Notes: a model not told the origin generated them from the sequence alone. Shown: positions 49,548-58,414, numbered from the stretch's first letter. The stretch is 64,000 bases of DNA from Marmoricola sp. URHB0036 (GCF_000426045.1 NZ_AUEP01000008.1:186001-250000), one strand, 5' to 3'. A program made the numbers and translations.

Positions 49548-49571
49548 GTTTCACAGCACCGGTGGTGAAAC
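49548..49571. terminator. Bidirectional hairpin between convergent genes (2)
   Basis: GTTTCAC pairs with GTGAAAC around a CACCGGTG palindrome. It ends directly before the stop of the convergent zinc-ribbon gene and works together with the hairpin at 49486-49513 as a probable two-way transcription stop. Confidence 0.5.
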
Positions 49572-49572
49572 C

Positions 49573-49833
49573 TCACCCCGTGAACAGCGAGTCGACGTAC
49601 GACCGCGCCTTGGCCCGCGGAGGCGGGGCCACCATGTCGGGCGTGATGCGGGGCAACCGGGCCGTGTCGGTCGACCGGTGGGCGTGCCAGTCGTTCTCGC
49701 CCTCGACCAGGGAGCCGAGGTCGGCACGGTCCAGGAACACGCCCTGGCAGGACTCGCACTGTCGGACAGTCACCCGCCCGTGGGAGCGCGCGGCCATGGC
49801 GCCGCCGCACTTCGGGCACGTCATCTCCTCCAT
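49573..49833 (-). CDS. zf-TFIIB zinc-ribbon protein
   Basis: An 86-aa protein with a zinc ribbon of the zf-TFIIB type: MTCPKCGGAM and VRQCESCQGVFLDRADL supply the four cysteines. A basic tail follows (RAKARSYVDSLFTG). Role unknown; these proteins are common in actinobacteria. The ATG at 49833 is used; a second ATG at 49824 is possible. Confidence 0.82.
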   Translation of the reverse strand: MEEMTCPKCGGAMAARSHGRVTVRQCESCQGVFLDRADLGSLVEGENDWHAHRSTDTARLPRITPDMVAPPPRAKARSYVDSLFTG

Positions 49834-49881
49834 GTCTCGCACCGTACTCCCCCGCCCGGGAGCACCTGAGTAGGAACGCGG

Positions 49882-50775
49882 ATGGCCCGGGCGGCGATTC
49901 GGGAGCACCATCGCAGGGTGCCGGTGAATACTGCTCGCGTGACCGCGGAGACCCCGGCGGGGAGACCCTCGCCAGTGACGGGGTTCGGCTATCTCGACTC
50001 GGTGCTCGACCAGCCGGGCTCGGTGATCGCGATGGCGCATCGGGGCGGCGGCCTCCACCCCGAGATCCCCGGCACCGAGAACACGCTGCACGCCTTCGCG
50101 CACGCTGTCGCGCTGGGCTACCACTACCTCGAGACCGATGTGCACGCCACCAGTGACGGGGTCCTGCTCGCCTTCCACGACCTGGTGCTCGACCGGGTCA
50201 CGGACTCCCAGGGAGAGCTGTCGCGACTGACCGCCGACGAGGTGCGCAAGGCGCGCATCCGTGGCGCGCACGCCGTGCCCTCGATGGCCGAGCTCCTCGA
50301 GGAGTTCTCCGACTGCCGGTTCAACATCGACATCAAGTCGGCTGCGGCCGTGCAGCCGCTCGTCGACCTGGTCGAGCAGACGCGAAGCCACGACCGGGTC
50401 TGCATCGGGTCGTTCTCCCAGCGCCGCCTCGACACCTTCCGCCGGGCCACCGGCGGCCGGGTCGCGACCTCGGCGGCCCCGACCGAGGTGGCCGTCTTCA
50501 TGGCGCTGCCCTCGGGCCGGGCCGCGCGGTTCGTCACCCGCCGACGGGTCGCGGCCCTGCAGGTGCCTCATCGTCGGGGACCGCTGCCCATCGTCACCCG
50601 CTCGCTCGTACGACGCGCCCACGCGGCCGGCGCGCACGTGCACGTGTGGACCGTCGACGAGCCGGCGGAGATGGACGAGCTGCTCGACCTGGGCGTCGAC
50701 GGCCTGATCACCGACCGGACCGACGTGCTCAAGCAGGTGCTGATGAGGCGCGGACAATGGAGGGACCACCCATGA
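49882..50775 (+). CDS. Glycerophosphodiester phosphodiesterase
   Basis: A TIM-barrel GDPD of 297 aa that hydrolyses glycerophosphodiesters to glycerol-3-phosphate and an alcohol. The motifs are MAHRGGG (general-acid His), ENTLHAFAHAV, and YLETDVHATSDGVLLAFHD with metal-binding Glu/Asp and the second His. No signal peptide, so it is probably cytoplasmic. The start is uncertain: ATG 49882 is used, but GTG at 49918 (after GGGAG) or 49939 would remove a poorly conserved basic head. It reads towards the MFS gene 43 bp downstream. Confidence 0.9.
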   Translation: MARAAIREHHRRVPVNTARVTAETPAGRPSPVTGFGYLDSVLDQPGSVIAMAHRGGGLHPEIPGTENTLHAFAHAVALGYHYLETDVHATSDGVLLAFHDLVLDRVTDSQGELSRLTADEVRKARIRGAHAVPSMAELLEEFSDCRFNIDIKSAAAVQPLVDLVEQTRSHDRVCIGSFSQRRLDTFRRATGGRVATSAAPTEVAVFMALPSGRAARFVTRRRVAALQVPHRRGPLPIVTRSLVRRAHAAGAHVHVWTVDEPAEMDELLDLGVDGLITDRTDVLKQVLMRRGQWRDHP

Positions 50776-50818
50776 TGTTCACCCCACGAAGCCACTCGCA
50801 CCTCCGCGGGGGCCCCGC

Positions 50819-52201
50819 ATGAGCACGGACACACCGTCGGGGATCGCTGATCTGACGCCGGTCGACCGGCTCCAGCAGCAGCGGGCGTGGAACTGGTACG
50901 ACTGGGCCAACAGCGCCTACTACACGACCGTGCTGAGCGTGCTGTTCGCGCCGTACATGAGCACGGTCGCCGGTCGCGCCGCGGGCTGCACCGACGACAC
51001 CGACTCCTGCAACAAGACGGTGAACCTGCTCGGACTGCACCTCGCCGCCGGGTCCCTGCCGTTCTACCTGACCAGCTTCGCCACCATCGCCAGCGCCTTC
51101 GTGCTGCCCGTCGTCGGGGCGTTCGTCGACCGTTCGGACCGCAAGAAGTGGAACATGGCCGGCTTCGCCTTCGCCGGCTCGTTCTTCTGCATGCTGCTGT
51201 TCTTCCTCAAGGGCGACCAGTGGCAGCTCGGTGCCTTCGCGATCGTGATGAGCAGCATCCTCGGCGGCTGCTCCCTGGTCGCCTACTACGCCATCCTGGT
51301 CGACATCTCGACCGAGGAGGAACGCGACGGCGCGTCCTCACGCGGCTGGGCGTTCGGCTACCTCGGCGGCGGCCTGCTGCTCGCGATCAACCTCGGCATG
51401 TACCTCGGCCACGACGCCATCGGCCTCGGCGAGGAGCTCGCGGTGCGCCTGTCGCTGCTCAGTGCCGGTCTGTGGTGGGCGCTGTTCACCCTGATCCCGC
51501 TGGCGCGGCTCAGGAACCATCCCGCGGTCGGTCGTCTCGTCGAGCGGGGCGGTCTCTGGCAACGAAGCTTCGGGCAGCTGTTCACCACGCTCAGCGAGAT
51601 GCGTGGCTACCCGATGACGCTCACCTTCCTGGTGGCCTACCTGTTCTACAACGACGGCATCCAGACGGTGATCTACGCCGCCTCGACGTACGGCGAGAAG
51701 ACACTGGGCTTCGACAAGACGGTGCTGATCGCCACCATCCTGCTCATCCAGTTCGTCGCCTTCGGCGGGGCCCTCTACTTCGGTCGGCTGGCCCAGCGCT
51801 TCGGCTCCTACCGGGCCATTCTCTGGGGGACCTTCGCGTGGATGGGGATCGTGGTCGTCGCCATGGTGCTGCCTGCCGGCCAGGCGGTGCTGTTCTACCT
51901 ACTCGCGCTCGCCATCGGCGTCGTGCTCGGTGGCACCCAGGCGCTCTCGCGGTCGTTCTTCAGCCTGCTCATCCCCCGCGGTCGTGAAGGTGAGTACTTC
52001 AGCCTGTACAACGCGGCCGAGCGCGGCACCTCCTGGTTCGGGACGCTGCTGTTCGGCGTGGTCTTCCAGATCACCGGGTCCTACCGACCGGCGATCTTCG
52101 CGCTGATCATCTTCTTCGTCCTCGGGGTGGTCTTCCTGCTCCGGCTCGACCCCGAACGCGGCATCCGCGAGGCGGGAAACCGGCCTCCCGAGGCCATCTG
52201 A
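50819..52201 (+). CDS. MFS transporter of the UMF1/Atg22-like family
   Basis: A 460-aa membrane protein with about 12 helices. The N-terminal WNWYDWANSAYYTTVLSVLF pattern is the hallmark of the UMF1/Atg22 family, and DKTVLIATILLIQFVAFGGALYFGRL and LSRSFFSLLIPRGREGEYFSLYN are further family stretches. Yeast Atg22 exports amino acids from the vacuole; bacterial substrates are unknown. The ATG at 50819 is the obvious start. Probably co-transcribed with the GDPD gene. Confidence 0.88.
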   Translation: MSTDTPSGIADLTPVDRLQQQRAWNWYDWANSAYYTTVLSVLFAPYMSTVAGRAAGCTDDTDSCNKTVNLLGLHLAAGSLPFYLTSFATIASAFVLPVVGAFVDRSDRKKWNMAGFAFAGSFFCMLLFFLKGDQWQLGAFAIVMSSILGGCSLVAYYAILVDISTEEERDGASSRGWAFGYLGGGLLLAINLGMYLGHDAIGLGEELAVRLSLLSAGLWWALFTLIPLARLRNHPAVGRLVERGGLWQRSFGQLFTTLSEMRGYPMTLTFLVAYLFYNDGIQTVIYAASTYGEKTLGFDKTVLIATILLIQFVAFGGALYFGRLAQRFGSYRAILWGTFAWMGIVVVAMVLPAGQAVLFYLLALAIGVVLGGTQALSRSFFSLLIPRGREGEYFSLYNAAERGTSWFGTLLFGVVFQITGSYRPAIFALIIFFVLGVVFLLRLDPERGIREAGNRPPEAI

Positions 52202-52242
52202 GGTCATCTGGGGCCTCCCGAGGTGTGAGGCGGGTCTCGCGG

Positions 52243-52268
52243 GGAATCCTCACTGCATCACGTTCGTT
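52243..52268 (+). promoter_or_regulatory. Sigma-R/SigH-type promoter of rbpA
   Basis: GGAAT (52243-52247), an 18-bp spacer, then GTT (52266-52268), exactly the consensus of sigma-R of Streptomyces and SigH of mycobacteria. Transcription would start about 165 nt before the rbpA ATG. rbpA is a known sigma-R target in Streptomyces, which makes the match meaningful. Confidence 0.75.
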
Positions 52269-52442
52269 GATACCCGTGACGCCTGCTGCCGAGCGGTGGA
52301 TGATGAGAGGTCAGGCTCACCGGCCGACTCACCAGACTCGACCAGCGTCATGACCGGCTTGATGTTCCGTCTCAGGGACGGTACGCATGAGCAAGACACC
52401 CGCGATTCGTCTGGACGCGGGCGCATAGTTTTGGAGGTTCCC

Positions 52443-52829
52443 ATGGGAGAGCGCACGCTGCGAGGGGCACGACTCGGAGGTCAGAGCTTCGAGGACGAGC
52501 GCGGGATCGAGTTCGCCGCCCGCCAGCAGGTCGGATACCGCTGCACCCACGGCCACGAGTTCGAGGTGACGATGTCGGTCGAGGCCGACGTCCCGGCCCT
52601 CTGGGAGTGCCCGCGGTGCGGTGCCGAGGCCCGCGCCACGTCCGGCATCGAGCCCGAGGTGAAGGCCGAGAAGCCGGCCCGCACCCACTGGGACATGCTC
52701 CTGGAGCGCCGGTCGGTCAAGGAGCTCGAGGACATCCTCACCGAGCGGCTGGAGCTGCTGCGCGGCGGCGAGATCGGCCCGGCGCACCTGCACCGTGCCA
52801 GCGCGCGGAAGAAGAAGTCCTCCGTCTGA
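52443..52829 (+). CDS. rbpA: RNA polymerase-binding protein RbpA
   Basis: A 128-aa actinobacterial transcription factor that binds core polymerase and the principal sigma factor, stabilising the open complex. The zinc-binding core is visible (YRCTHGHEFEV with C34, and WECPRCGAEA with C56 and C59). The basic linker/sigma-interacting tail THWDMLLERRSVKELEDIL follows. The ATG at 52443 comes after GGAGG. The 5' leader (52276-52442) holds no other gene. Essential for growth or for stress tolerance in relatives. Confidence 0.95.
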   Translation: MGERTLRGARLGGQSFEDERGIEFAARQQVGYRCTHGHEFEVTMSVEADVPALWECPRCGAEARATSGIEPEVKAEKPARTHWDMLLERRSVKELEDILTERLELLRGGEIGPAHLHRASARKKKSSV

Positions 52830-52850
52830 GCTGACGACTGACCGCTCCGG

Positions 52851-53339
52851 TCAGTCCACGACCTCGCCCTGGACCACGCCATCATCGGGTCCGGGGCGTT
52901 GTTGTGCCTGGGGACCAGTGCCGGTGCCGGCGCCGGGGTAGGTCACCCCGACCAGCCGGCGGCTGATCATGCCGGACAGGAAGCGCCGGCCGATGGGCCG
53001 GGTGAACGGCAGGATGCAGATCGCCCCGACGATGTCGAGCACGAAGCCCGGGGTCAGCATCAGCAGGCCGCCGACGAGGATCAGGATGCCGTCGGCCAGC
53101 TCCTTGTGCGGCATCCGGCCCTCCTGCAGGGCCACGCGCAGCGCCTGCCAGGCCCGCCCGCCCTCGCGCTTGACCAGCCAGGAGCCGAGGATGCTGTCGG
53201 CGATCAGCAGCAGGATCGTCCACCAGGCGCCGATCACCTGGCCGATCTGGATGATGACGTAGATCTCCACCAGCGGCACCAGGATGAAGGCAGCCAACAG
53301 CAGCCCCTTGGGGAACCTGCGTCTGCGCATCTCGCTCAT
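52851..53339 (-). CDS. FxsA family membrane protein
   Basis: A 162-aa membrane protein. The FxsA core is LLAAFILVPLVEIYVIIQIGQVIGAWWTILLLIADSILGSWLVKREG, then a second pair of helices (GILILVGGLLMLTPGFVLDIVGAICILPF). E. coli FxsA (suppressor of F exclusion of T7) is a cytoplasmic membrane protein of uncertain role. The tail is Gly/Pro-rich. The ATG at 53339 is the first plausible start; the mannosyltransferase gene ends 8 bp upstream. Confidence 0.9.
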   Translation of the reverse strand: MSEMRRRRFPKGLLLAAFILVPLVEIYVIIQIGQVIGAWWTILLLIADSILGSWLVKREGGRAWQALRVALQEGRMPHKELADGILILVGGLLMLTPGFVLDIVGAICILPFTRPIGRRFLSGMISRRLVGVTYPGAGTGTGPQAQQRPGPDDGVVQGEVVD

Positions 53340-53346
53340 GTCTGGC

Positions 53347-54126
53347 TCAACGACTGGGAGGGGTGGGCTGTTCCGAGCGCCCCAGAGCGGCACGCAGCCG
53401 ACGCCGCCGCTCACCGAGACCCCAGACCGTGATCCGCTTCAGCGACTCGGTGGCCACGTCCCTGCTCATCTTCGAGTCGCCCAGCTCCCGCTCGACGAAC
53501 TCGATCGGAACCTCCACCACGCGCAGGCCGGCCTGGACGGTCCGGAAGGCGAGGTCGGCCTGGAAGACGTAGCCGGAGGACTGCACCTCCTGGAGGTCGA
53601 TCCGCTCCAGCGTCGTACGACGGAAGAGGCGGTAGCCCGCCGTCGCGTCGCGCACCCGGATGCCGAGCAGGTGGCGGGTGTAGAAGTTGCCTCCTCGCGA
53701 GAGCAGCTCCCGGTGCAGCGGCCAGTTGACGATGCGACCGCCCGGAACCCACCGCGACCCGATCACCAGGTCGGCCTCGCGCAGCGCATCCAGGAGCAGC
53801 TGCAGCTGCTCGGGCTGGTGGGACCCGTCGGCGTCCATCTCGCCGATCACGTCGTAGCCCCGGTCGAGCGCGACCTCGAAGCCGTGGCGGTACGCCGCTC
53901 CGAGGCCCTCCTTGGTGGTGCGGTGCAGCACCGTGACCTGGGGGTCCTCGGCGGCGATCGCGTCGGCGAGATCACCGGTACCGTCCGGCGACCCGTCGTC
54001 GACGACGAGGACGTCGACCTCGGGCTGTGCGCGCCGCAACCGCTCGATGACCGGCCCCAGGTTGAGCGACTCGTTGTAGGTGGGCACCACCATGACGACC
54101 CGACCCAGACCCTCCCCTGCAGGCAT
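53347..54126 (-). CDS. Polyprenol monophosphomannose synthase-like GT2 glycosyltransferase
   Basis: A soluble or peripheral GT2 enzyme of 259 aa, similar to the catalytic half of actinobacterial Ppm1/dolichol-phosphate mannose synthase. It has VMVVPTYNESLNL (start of the nucleotide-binding fold), VVDDGSPDGTGDLA, GEMDADGSHQPEQL with the DxD metal site, and RDATAGYRLFRR. Polyprenyl-phosphate mannose serves lipoglycan or protein glycosylation. There is no fused acyltransferase (Lnt) domain in this protein. The ATG at 54126 is chosen; the extended frame has no family similarity. Confidence 0.88.
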   Translation of the reverse strand: MPAGEGLGRVVMVVPTYNESLNLGPVIERLRRAQPEVDVLVVDDGSPDGTGDLADAIAAEDPQVTVLHRTTKEGLGAAYRHGFEVALDRGYDVIGEMDADGSHQPEQLQLLLDALREADLVIGSRWVPGGRIVNWPLHRELLSRGGNFYTRHLLGIRVRDATAGYRLFRRTTLERIDLQEVQSSGYVFQADLAFRTVQAGLRVVEVPIEFVERELGDSKMSRDVATESLKRITVWGLGERRRRLRAALGRSEQPTPPSR

Positions 54127-54465
54127 GCCGAGCAACCTATCGAAGAGATGCTCGTGAGGTTCGACGGAGGTGCCGTCACGAAGAGGGGGCAGGACGAGGG
54201 GAGCTGGGTGACCTTCGGACCGCTCACGCCCTGGCCGGCTGCCAGAGTCGTAGGCGTTGTCTACTGGACGCCTCACTCCCCCCGTGTCCTCCCGTCGAGG
54301 CCGCGTTGCTCAACCCGCCAAGTGCGACCCCGAAGCCATCTTGGCGAGATGGCCCGGAAACCGCATCCGTCGAGCATGCGACTGACGTTCTGCCCGGAGT
54401 AACTCGCGAACTTTCGCGCGGCGAACACACCGGTGTCAACAGGGGCCTGACCAGCCCTTTCGGGC
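54127..54465. other. Non-coding stretch between the GT2 gene and the kam terminator
   Basis: About 340 bases with no credible gene; the short frames here have random, Arg/Ser-rich composition. A few small palindromes occur (CCATCT/AGATGG at 54336-54352; GCCC/GGGC at 54454-54465; ACACCGGTGT near 54428). It must contain the promoter of the leftward GT2 gene, but I cannot place it. Confidence 0.5.
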
Positions 54466-54495
54466 AAAACCGCAGGTCAGCCCGGCGACCTGCGG
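54466..54495 (-). terminator. Rho-independent terminator of the leftward kam operon
   Basis: On the minus strand a 9-bp stem CCGCAGGTC / GACCTGCGG with an 8-base loop is followed directly by TTTT. It lies about 70 bp past the kal stop codon, as expected for an intrinsic terminator. Confidence 0.75.
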
Positions 54496-54565
54496 ATGAA
54501 CAACAGGTTTCCAAATTTGCACTTGCCCGGCGTGTCGCGCTGGACACGCCGGGGTGGTCCAGACC

Positions 54566-54970
54566 TCACGCCTCAGCAGGTACGACGACCGTGCCCGTCG
54601 CGGTGGTCGCCACGATCGGCTCGTCGAGCATCAGGGCCGCCGAAGCAGACCCCGCCGAGGCGTCACCGCGAGCCACCACCCGGAGCTCGAAGGTCATCTC
54701 GCGGGAGCGTCGACCCACCCGCGTGAGCGTGGCCACTGCTTCCACGACGTCGCCGGCGTGCACGGGTGCCCGGAACTGCACGTCGGAGTACGACGCGAAC
54801 AGGCCCTCGTCGCCGTCGGTACGGATGCACATCTCGGTGGCGACGTCGCCGAACAGTCCGAGTCCCCAGGCGCCGTCGACGAGGTTGCCGGCGTAGTGCG
54901 CCTCGGCGTACGACACGTAGCGGCGGTGCGTGACGGCGGTGCCGACCTCGGGCTCCAAGGGCGCGCTCAT
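54566..54970 (-). CDS. kal: 3-aminobutyryl-CoA ammonia-lyase
   Basis: Hotdog-fold enzyme of 134 aa that removes ammonia from L-3-aminobutyryl-CoA to give crotonyl-CoA in lysine degradation. Conserved stretches are THRRYVSYAEAHYAGNLVDGAW, LFGDVATEMCIRTDGDEGLF and YSDVQFRAPVHAGDVVEA. Small size and fold match Kal. The ATG at 54970 overlaps the kamE stop (ATGA). Call depends on the cluster; a generic thioesterase is the alternative. Confidence 0.88.
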   Translation of the reverse strand: MSAPLEPEVGTAVTHRRYVSYAEAHYAGNLVDGAWGLGLFGDVATEMCIRTDGDEGLFASYSDVQFRAPVHAGDVVEAVATLTRVGRRSREMTFELRVVARGDASAGSASAALMLDEPIVATTATGTVVVPAEA

Positions 54971-55797
54971 GCTGACATCTTCTCGGTGACGACGCGGTGG
55001 ACGAGGTAGCTGGCCACCTCGCCGGGTGTCGTGCCGCGCGTGAAGACCCGGTCGACGCCGAGATCGGCGGCCATGGTCTCGTCGAAACGAGGTCCGCCGA
55101 CCACCAGCAGCGGACGCCGCGCCGGTGGGAACGCCTCGCGGAAGGCGGCCGACATCTCGCGGGTGTTGAGCAGGTGGGCGTCGCGCTGGGTGACCACCTG
55201 CGAGACCAGGACGGCGTCGGCCTTCTCCTCCACGGCCCGCTCGACGAGCTGGGGCACGGAGACCTGGGCCCCGAGGTTGACCACCTTCAGCTCGCGGTAG
55301 TACTCCAGCCCCTTCTCCCCCGCGAACCCCTTGATGTTCAGGATCGCGTCGATGCCGACGGTGTGGGCGTCAGTGCCGATGCACCCGCCCACGACGACCA
55401 TCCGGCGACGCAGCGCACGCTTGATCGCGGCGTTGACCTCCTTGGGGGTGAGCAGCTCGTAGTCACGCTCGACGACCTCGACCACGCTCGGGTCGACGAG
55501 GTGGTTCACCCGCCCGTAGACGACGAAGAAGGTGAAGTCCGGCCCCATCGCCTTCGCGTGCACGACCAACGCCGGGTCCATGCCCATCTTGTTGGCCAGC
55601 TGTACGGCGGCCCCCTCGACGATCTTGGAGTGGGGCATCGGCAGCGTGAAGGAGAGCTGCACCATCCCGTCACCGGTCGTGTCCCCGTACGGCCTCAGGA
55701 GGCGCTTCGCGGCGGCGGAGGCCGTCGGCAGAGCGCCGCCACTGTCGCCGTCGCCCGAGTCTGCGGCGCCCTCTGCGGGGGGCAGCTGCTTGCTCAC
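54967..55797 (-). CDS. kamE: Lysine 5,6-aminomutase beta subunit
   Basis: B12-binding subunit (276 aa) of the PLP- and adenosylcobalamin-dependent aminomutase that moves the terminal amino group of beta-lysine (or D-lysine) to carbon 5. The cobalamin signature DxHxxG appears in IGTDAHTVGIDAIL, and RRPLLVVGGPRFDE and TRGTTPGEVASYL complete the Rossmann-like domain. GTG start at 55797, overlapping the kamD stop (GTGA). A longer frame to 56646 is inside kamD and spurious. Confidence 0.95.
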   Translation of the reverse strand: MSKQLPPAEGAADSGDGDSGGALPTASAAAKRLLRPYGDTTGDGMVQLSFTLPMPHSKIVEGAAVQLANKMGMDPALVVHAKAMGPDFTFFVVYGRVNHLVDPSVVEVVERDYELLTPKEVNAAIKRALRRRMVVVGGCIGTDAHTVGIDAILNIKGFAGEKGLEYYRELKVVNLGAQVSVPQLVERAVEEKADAVLVSQVVTQRDAHLLNTREMSAAFREAFPPARRPLLVVGGPRFDETMAADLGVDRVFTRGTTPGEVASYLVHRVVTEKMSA

Positions 55798-57389
55798 GAC
55801 TCCTCCAGGATCTCGGTCGCCGGGTTGAAGTAGGCGGCCGACTTCCTGGCCACGCCCTCGAGCCCGCGGCCCGCGTTGGCCGGTCGCTTCATCAGCCCGA
55901 AGGTGCCGTCGGCGATGGCGGCAAGCAACGGTGGGTCGCCGGCACTGTCGGTGTCGTGGGCGATCCGGTCGAGCAGGTCGATGGTCTCCGCGAGCACCGT
56001 GCGGGCGCGCTCGGCGATGAAGCCGTCGGGCGCCGGGTGGAAGTCCTCGTGGAGGGCACCGGCGGCCTCCATCACGTAGCGCACGTTCTGCAGCGCCAGG
56101 TCGCGGTCGCTGATCCACGGCGTCACGACCGCCTCCGTCATCATCCCGACGAGCAGGATGCCCTGCCCGGTGAGAGCCCCGGCGAGGTTGAAGAACCCGT
56201 CCAGCAGGTAGCCGCGGAACACGTCGCCGGTCATGTGCCGGGTCGGGGGCATCCACTTCAACGGGGCCTTGGGGAACAGCTCGCGAGCCAGCAGGGCGTG
56301 GGCCAGCTCCATCCGGAAGGAGTCCGGCAGCTCCGGGTTGATCTCGAAGGCGTGGCCGAGACCGAGCTGCCAGTCCTCGAGACCGGCCTCCTTGGCGAAG
56401 TACTCGTTGAGCAGCTGGCTGGTGGTGACGGTGTGCGCGGCCTCGACCGCGTCGGCGGTGGTGAGGTAGTTGTCCTCGCCGGTGTTGATGATGATGCCGG
56501 CTCGGGCATGCACCTGACGGCTGAAGCGCTGGTCGACGAAGGTGCGTACCGGGTTGATGTCGCGGAAGAGGATGCCGTACATCGAGTCGTTCAGCATCAT
56601 GTCGAGCCGCTCGAGGCCGGCCAGGGCTGCGATCTCGGGCATGCACAGGCCGCTGGCGTAGTTGGTCAGCCGGACGTAGCGGCCGAGCTCCTTGCTCGAG
56701 TCGTCGAGCGCGGCCCGCATCAGGCGGAAGTTCTCCTGGGTGGCGTAGGTGCCGGCAAAGCCCTCGCGGGTGGCGCCCTCGGGCACGTAGTCGAGCAGCG
56801 ACTGCCCGGTCGAGCGGATCACCGCGATCACGTCGGCGCCCTCGCGGGCCGCCTGCTGGGCCTGCGGGATGTCCTCGTAGATGTCGCCGGTGGCCACGAT
56901 CAGGTAGATCCAGGGCTGGCGAGGAGCGTCACCGATCCGCTTGACCAGTCGCTCCCGCTCGCGACGACGACCGTCGATGCGGCGTACTCCGGCGCCGACC
57001 ACCTTGCGGGAAGCGGTCGTGGCCTTCTGGGCGTCGCGGCCCTCGGGCAACCGGAACCTGACCGAACCGGCCGACGCCTTCTGGGCGAGGGTGGAGAGGT
57101 CCTCGGCCTCGCCGCGCAGCAGCGCGTCCCAGACCGGGAGGGCAAGACCGTGCTCGAGACCGACGTCGGCGCGCACCGCGTCGGCGAGACGGTTGACCCA
57201 TGGGGTGCCGTCGGGGTCGGCGCCGGCCAGCCCGGCCAGGCGCAGGGTGGCGCGTTCGACCGAGACCGTCGTGTGCTGCTGGGCCAGCTTGACGATCGGG
57301 CGGCCGACCTTGCGGGCAAGGCTGCGCGCCTTCCGGACGGTGACCGGGTCGAGGTCGAGCTTCGGCTTGGTCTTCTGGGGGGTCGCCAT
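55794..57389 (-). CDS. kamD: Lysine 5,6-aminomutase alpha subunit
   Basis: Catalytic TIM-barrel subunit (531 aa) of lysine 5,6-aminomutase, pairing with KamE. Conserved regions are PWIYLIVATGDIYEDIPQAQ, RYVRLTNYASGLCMPEIAAL, NDSMYGILFRDIN, RAGIIINTGEDNYLTTADAV and WMPPTRHMTGDVFRGYLLDG. Length matches the family. The ATG at 57389 lies 2 bases after the kdd stop. The frame continues to 57629 inside kdd, which I discard. Confidence 0.96.
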   Translation of the reverse strand: MATPQKTKPKLDLDPVTVRKARSLARKVGRPIVKLAQQHTTVSVERATLRLAGLAGADPDGTPWVNRLADAVRADVGLEHGLALPVWDALLRGEAEDLSTLAQKASAGSVRFRLPEGRDAQKATTASRKVVGAGVRRIDGRRRERERLVKRIGDAPRQPWIYLIVATGDIYEDIPQAQQAAREGADVIAVIRSTGQSLLDYVPEGATREGFAGTYATQENFRLMRAALDDSSKELGRYVRLTNYASGLCMPEIAALAGLERLDMMLNDSMYGILFRDINPVRTFVDQRFSRQVHARAGIIINTGEDNYLTTADAVEAAHTVTTSQLLNEYFAKEAGLEDWQLGLGHAFEINPELPDSFRMELAHALLARELFPKAPLKWMPPTRHMTGDVFRGYLLDGFFNLAGALTGQGILLVGMMTEAVVTPWISDRDLALQNVRYVMEAAGALHEDFHPAPDGFIAERARTVLAETIDLLDRIAHDTDSAGDPPLLAAIADGTFGLMKRPANAGRGLEGVARKSAAYFNPATEILEES

Positions 57390-57391
57390 GG

Positions 57392-58414
57392 TCACAGTCT
57401 CCGCTCGAGCAGGGCCCGGACGGCAGGGGTGGAGCGCACGATCTCCAGCGCCAGGTCGGCGTGACCGGGGACGTAGCCGTTGCCCACGATCATGGTGACG
57501 TCGGCGGCCAGGCCCTCGGCGCCGAGCGCCGCAGCACTGAACGAGGTGGCCATCGAGAAGAAGATCACCGTGCCGCCCTCGGCAGTGGCCAGGATGGCGC
57601 CACCCTCGCAGCCCGGCACGTCGACGCACACGATGGTGAGGTCGGCCGGACCGCCCGCGGCGGAGACGGCGTCACGCAGGGCGACCGGGTCGCGCGCGTC
57701 GCAGACCACGACCTCGTCGGCGAGTCCGGTGGGCTCGAGGAGATCGGCCTCGCCCTGGTGGGGTACGACGGCCAGCATCCTGCTCGCGCCGGCCCGACGC
57801 GCTGCCGCCAGGCAGAGCGACCCGGACTTGCCGGCGCCGCCGACCACGGCGACGACCGGCGCGTCGTACCGCCGGACATGGCGCTCGGTCAGGGCGGGCG
57901 CACCGCAGACGTCCATGACCGACAGCGCGAGCGGAGCCGGCAGGTCGTCGGGCAGCCTCGCCGCGATCGACCGGCCGAACAGGATGGCGTAGCCGTCGGC
58001 CGGCACCTGCTCGCTGCGACCGTCCCAGTCGGAGAGCCCGCCCTCGATGACGAGCGGAGTGAGGGTGAGCGAGACCAAGGTGGCCACCTTGTCGCCGACC
58101 GCCAGGCCGAGCGGCGAACCCTCCCCCACGTCCTCGACGGTGCCCACGAGCATGCCGCCGGAGCCGGTCACCGGGTTGTGCATCTTGCCGCGGCTGCGCA
58201 CGATCTCGAGCACCTCGGCCCGCACGGCGTCGCCGTCACCGCCGTGCTTGGTCTCGAGCTGACGGAAGGAGGCGGCGTCGAGGTTGAGCCGCTCGACCCG
58301 CACCCGGACCTCGTCGTCACGGATCACCGGGTCGGTGTCCAGCCGCTGAGCCGCCTGCGGCAGCACCCCCACGGGCTCCAGCACGCGGTGCATGCCCACC
58401 GGATCGCCTGTCAT
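57392..58414 (-). CDS. kdd: L-erythro-3,5-diaminohexanoate dehydrogenase
   Basis: NAD-dependent oxidative deaminase of 340 aa that makes 5-amino-3-oxohexanoate in the lysine pathway. MDR-like fold with the nucleotide motif VVAVVGGAGKSGSLCLAAARRAG (around residues 180-200) and characteristic segments SRGKMHNPVTGSGGMLVGTV and AVGDKVATLVSLTLTPL. The ATG at 58414 gives the usual N-terminus. First gene of the leftward kam operon, divergent from kamA over 103 bp. Confidence 0.94.
   Translation of the reverse strand: MTGDPVGMHRVLEPVGVLPQAAQRLDTDPVIRDDEVRVRVERLNLDAASFRQLETKHGGDGDAVRAEVLEIVRSRGKMHNPVTGSGGMLVGTVEDVGEGSPLGLAVGDKVATLVSLTLTPLVIEGGLSDWDGRSEQVPADGYAILFGRSIAARLPDDLPAPLALSVMDVCGAPALTERHVRRYDAPVVAVVGGAGKSGSLCLAAARRAGASRMLAVVPHQGEADLLEPTGLADEVVVCDARDPVALRDAVSAAGGPADLTIVCVDVPGCEGGAILATAEGGTVIFFSMATSFSAAALGAEGLAADVTMIVGNGYVPGHADLALEIVRSTPAVRALLERRL

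Noticed and set aside
54224-54547. Short frames in the gap between kal and the GT2 gene
   Set aside because: Low-complexity composition, no ribosome-binding site, and overlap with an evident terminator hairpin.
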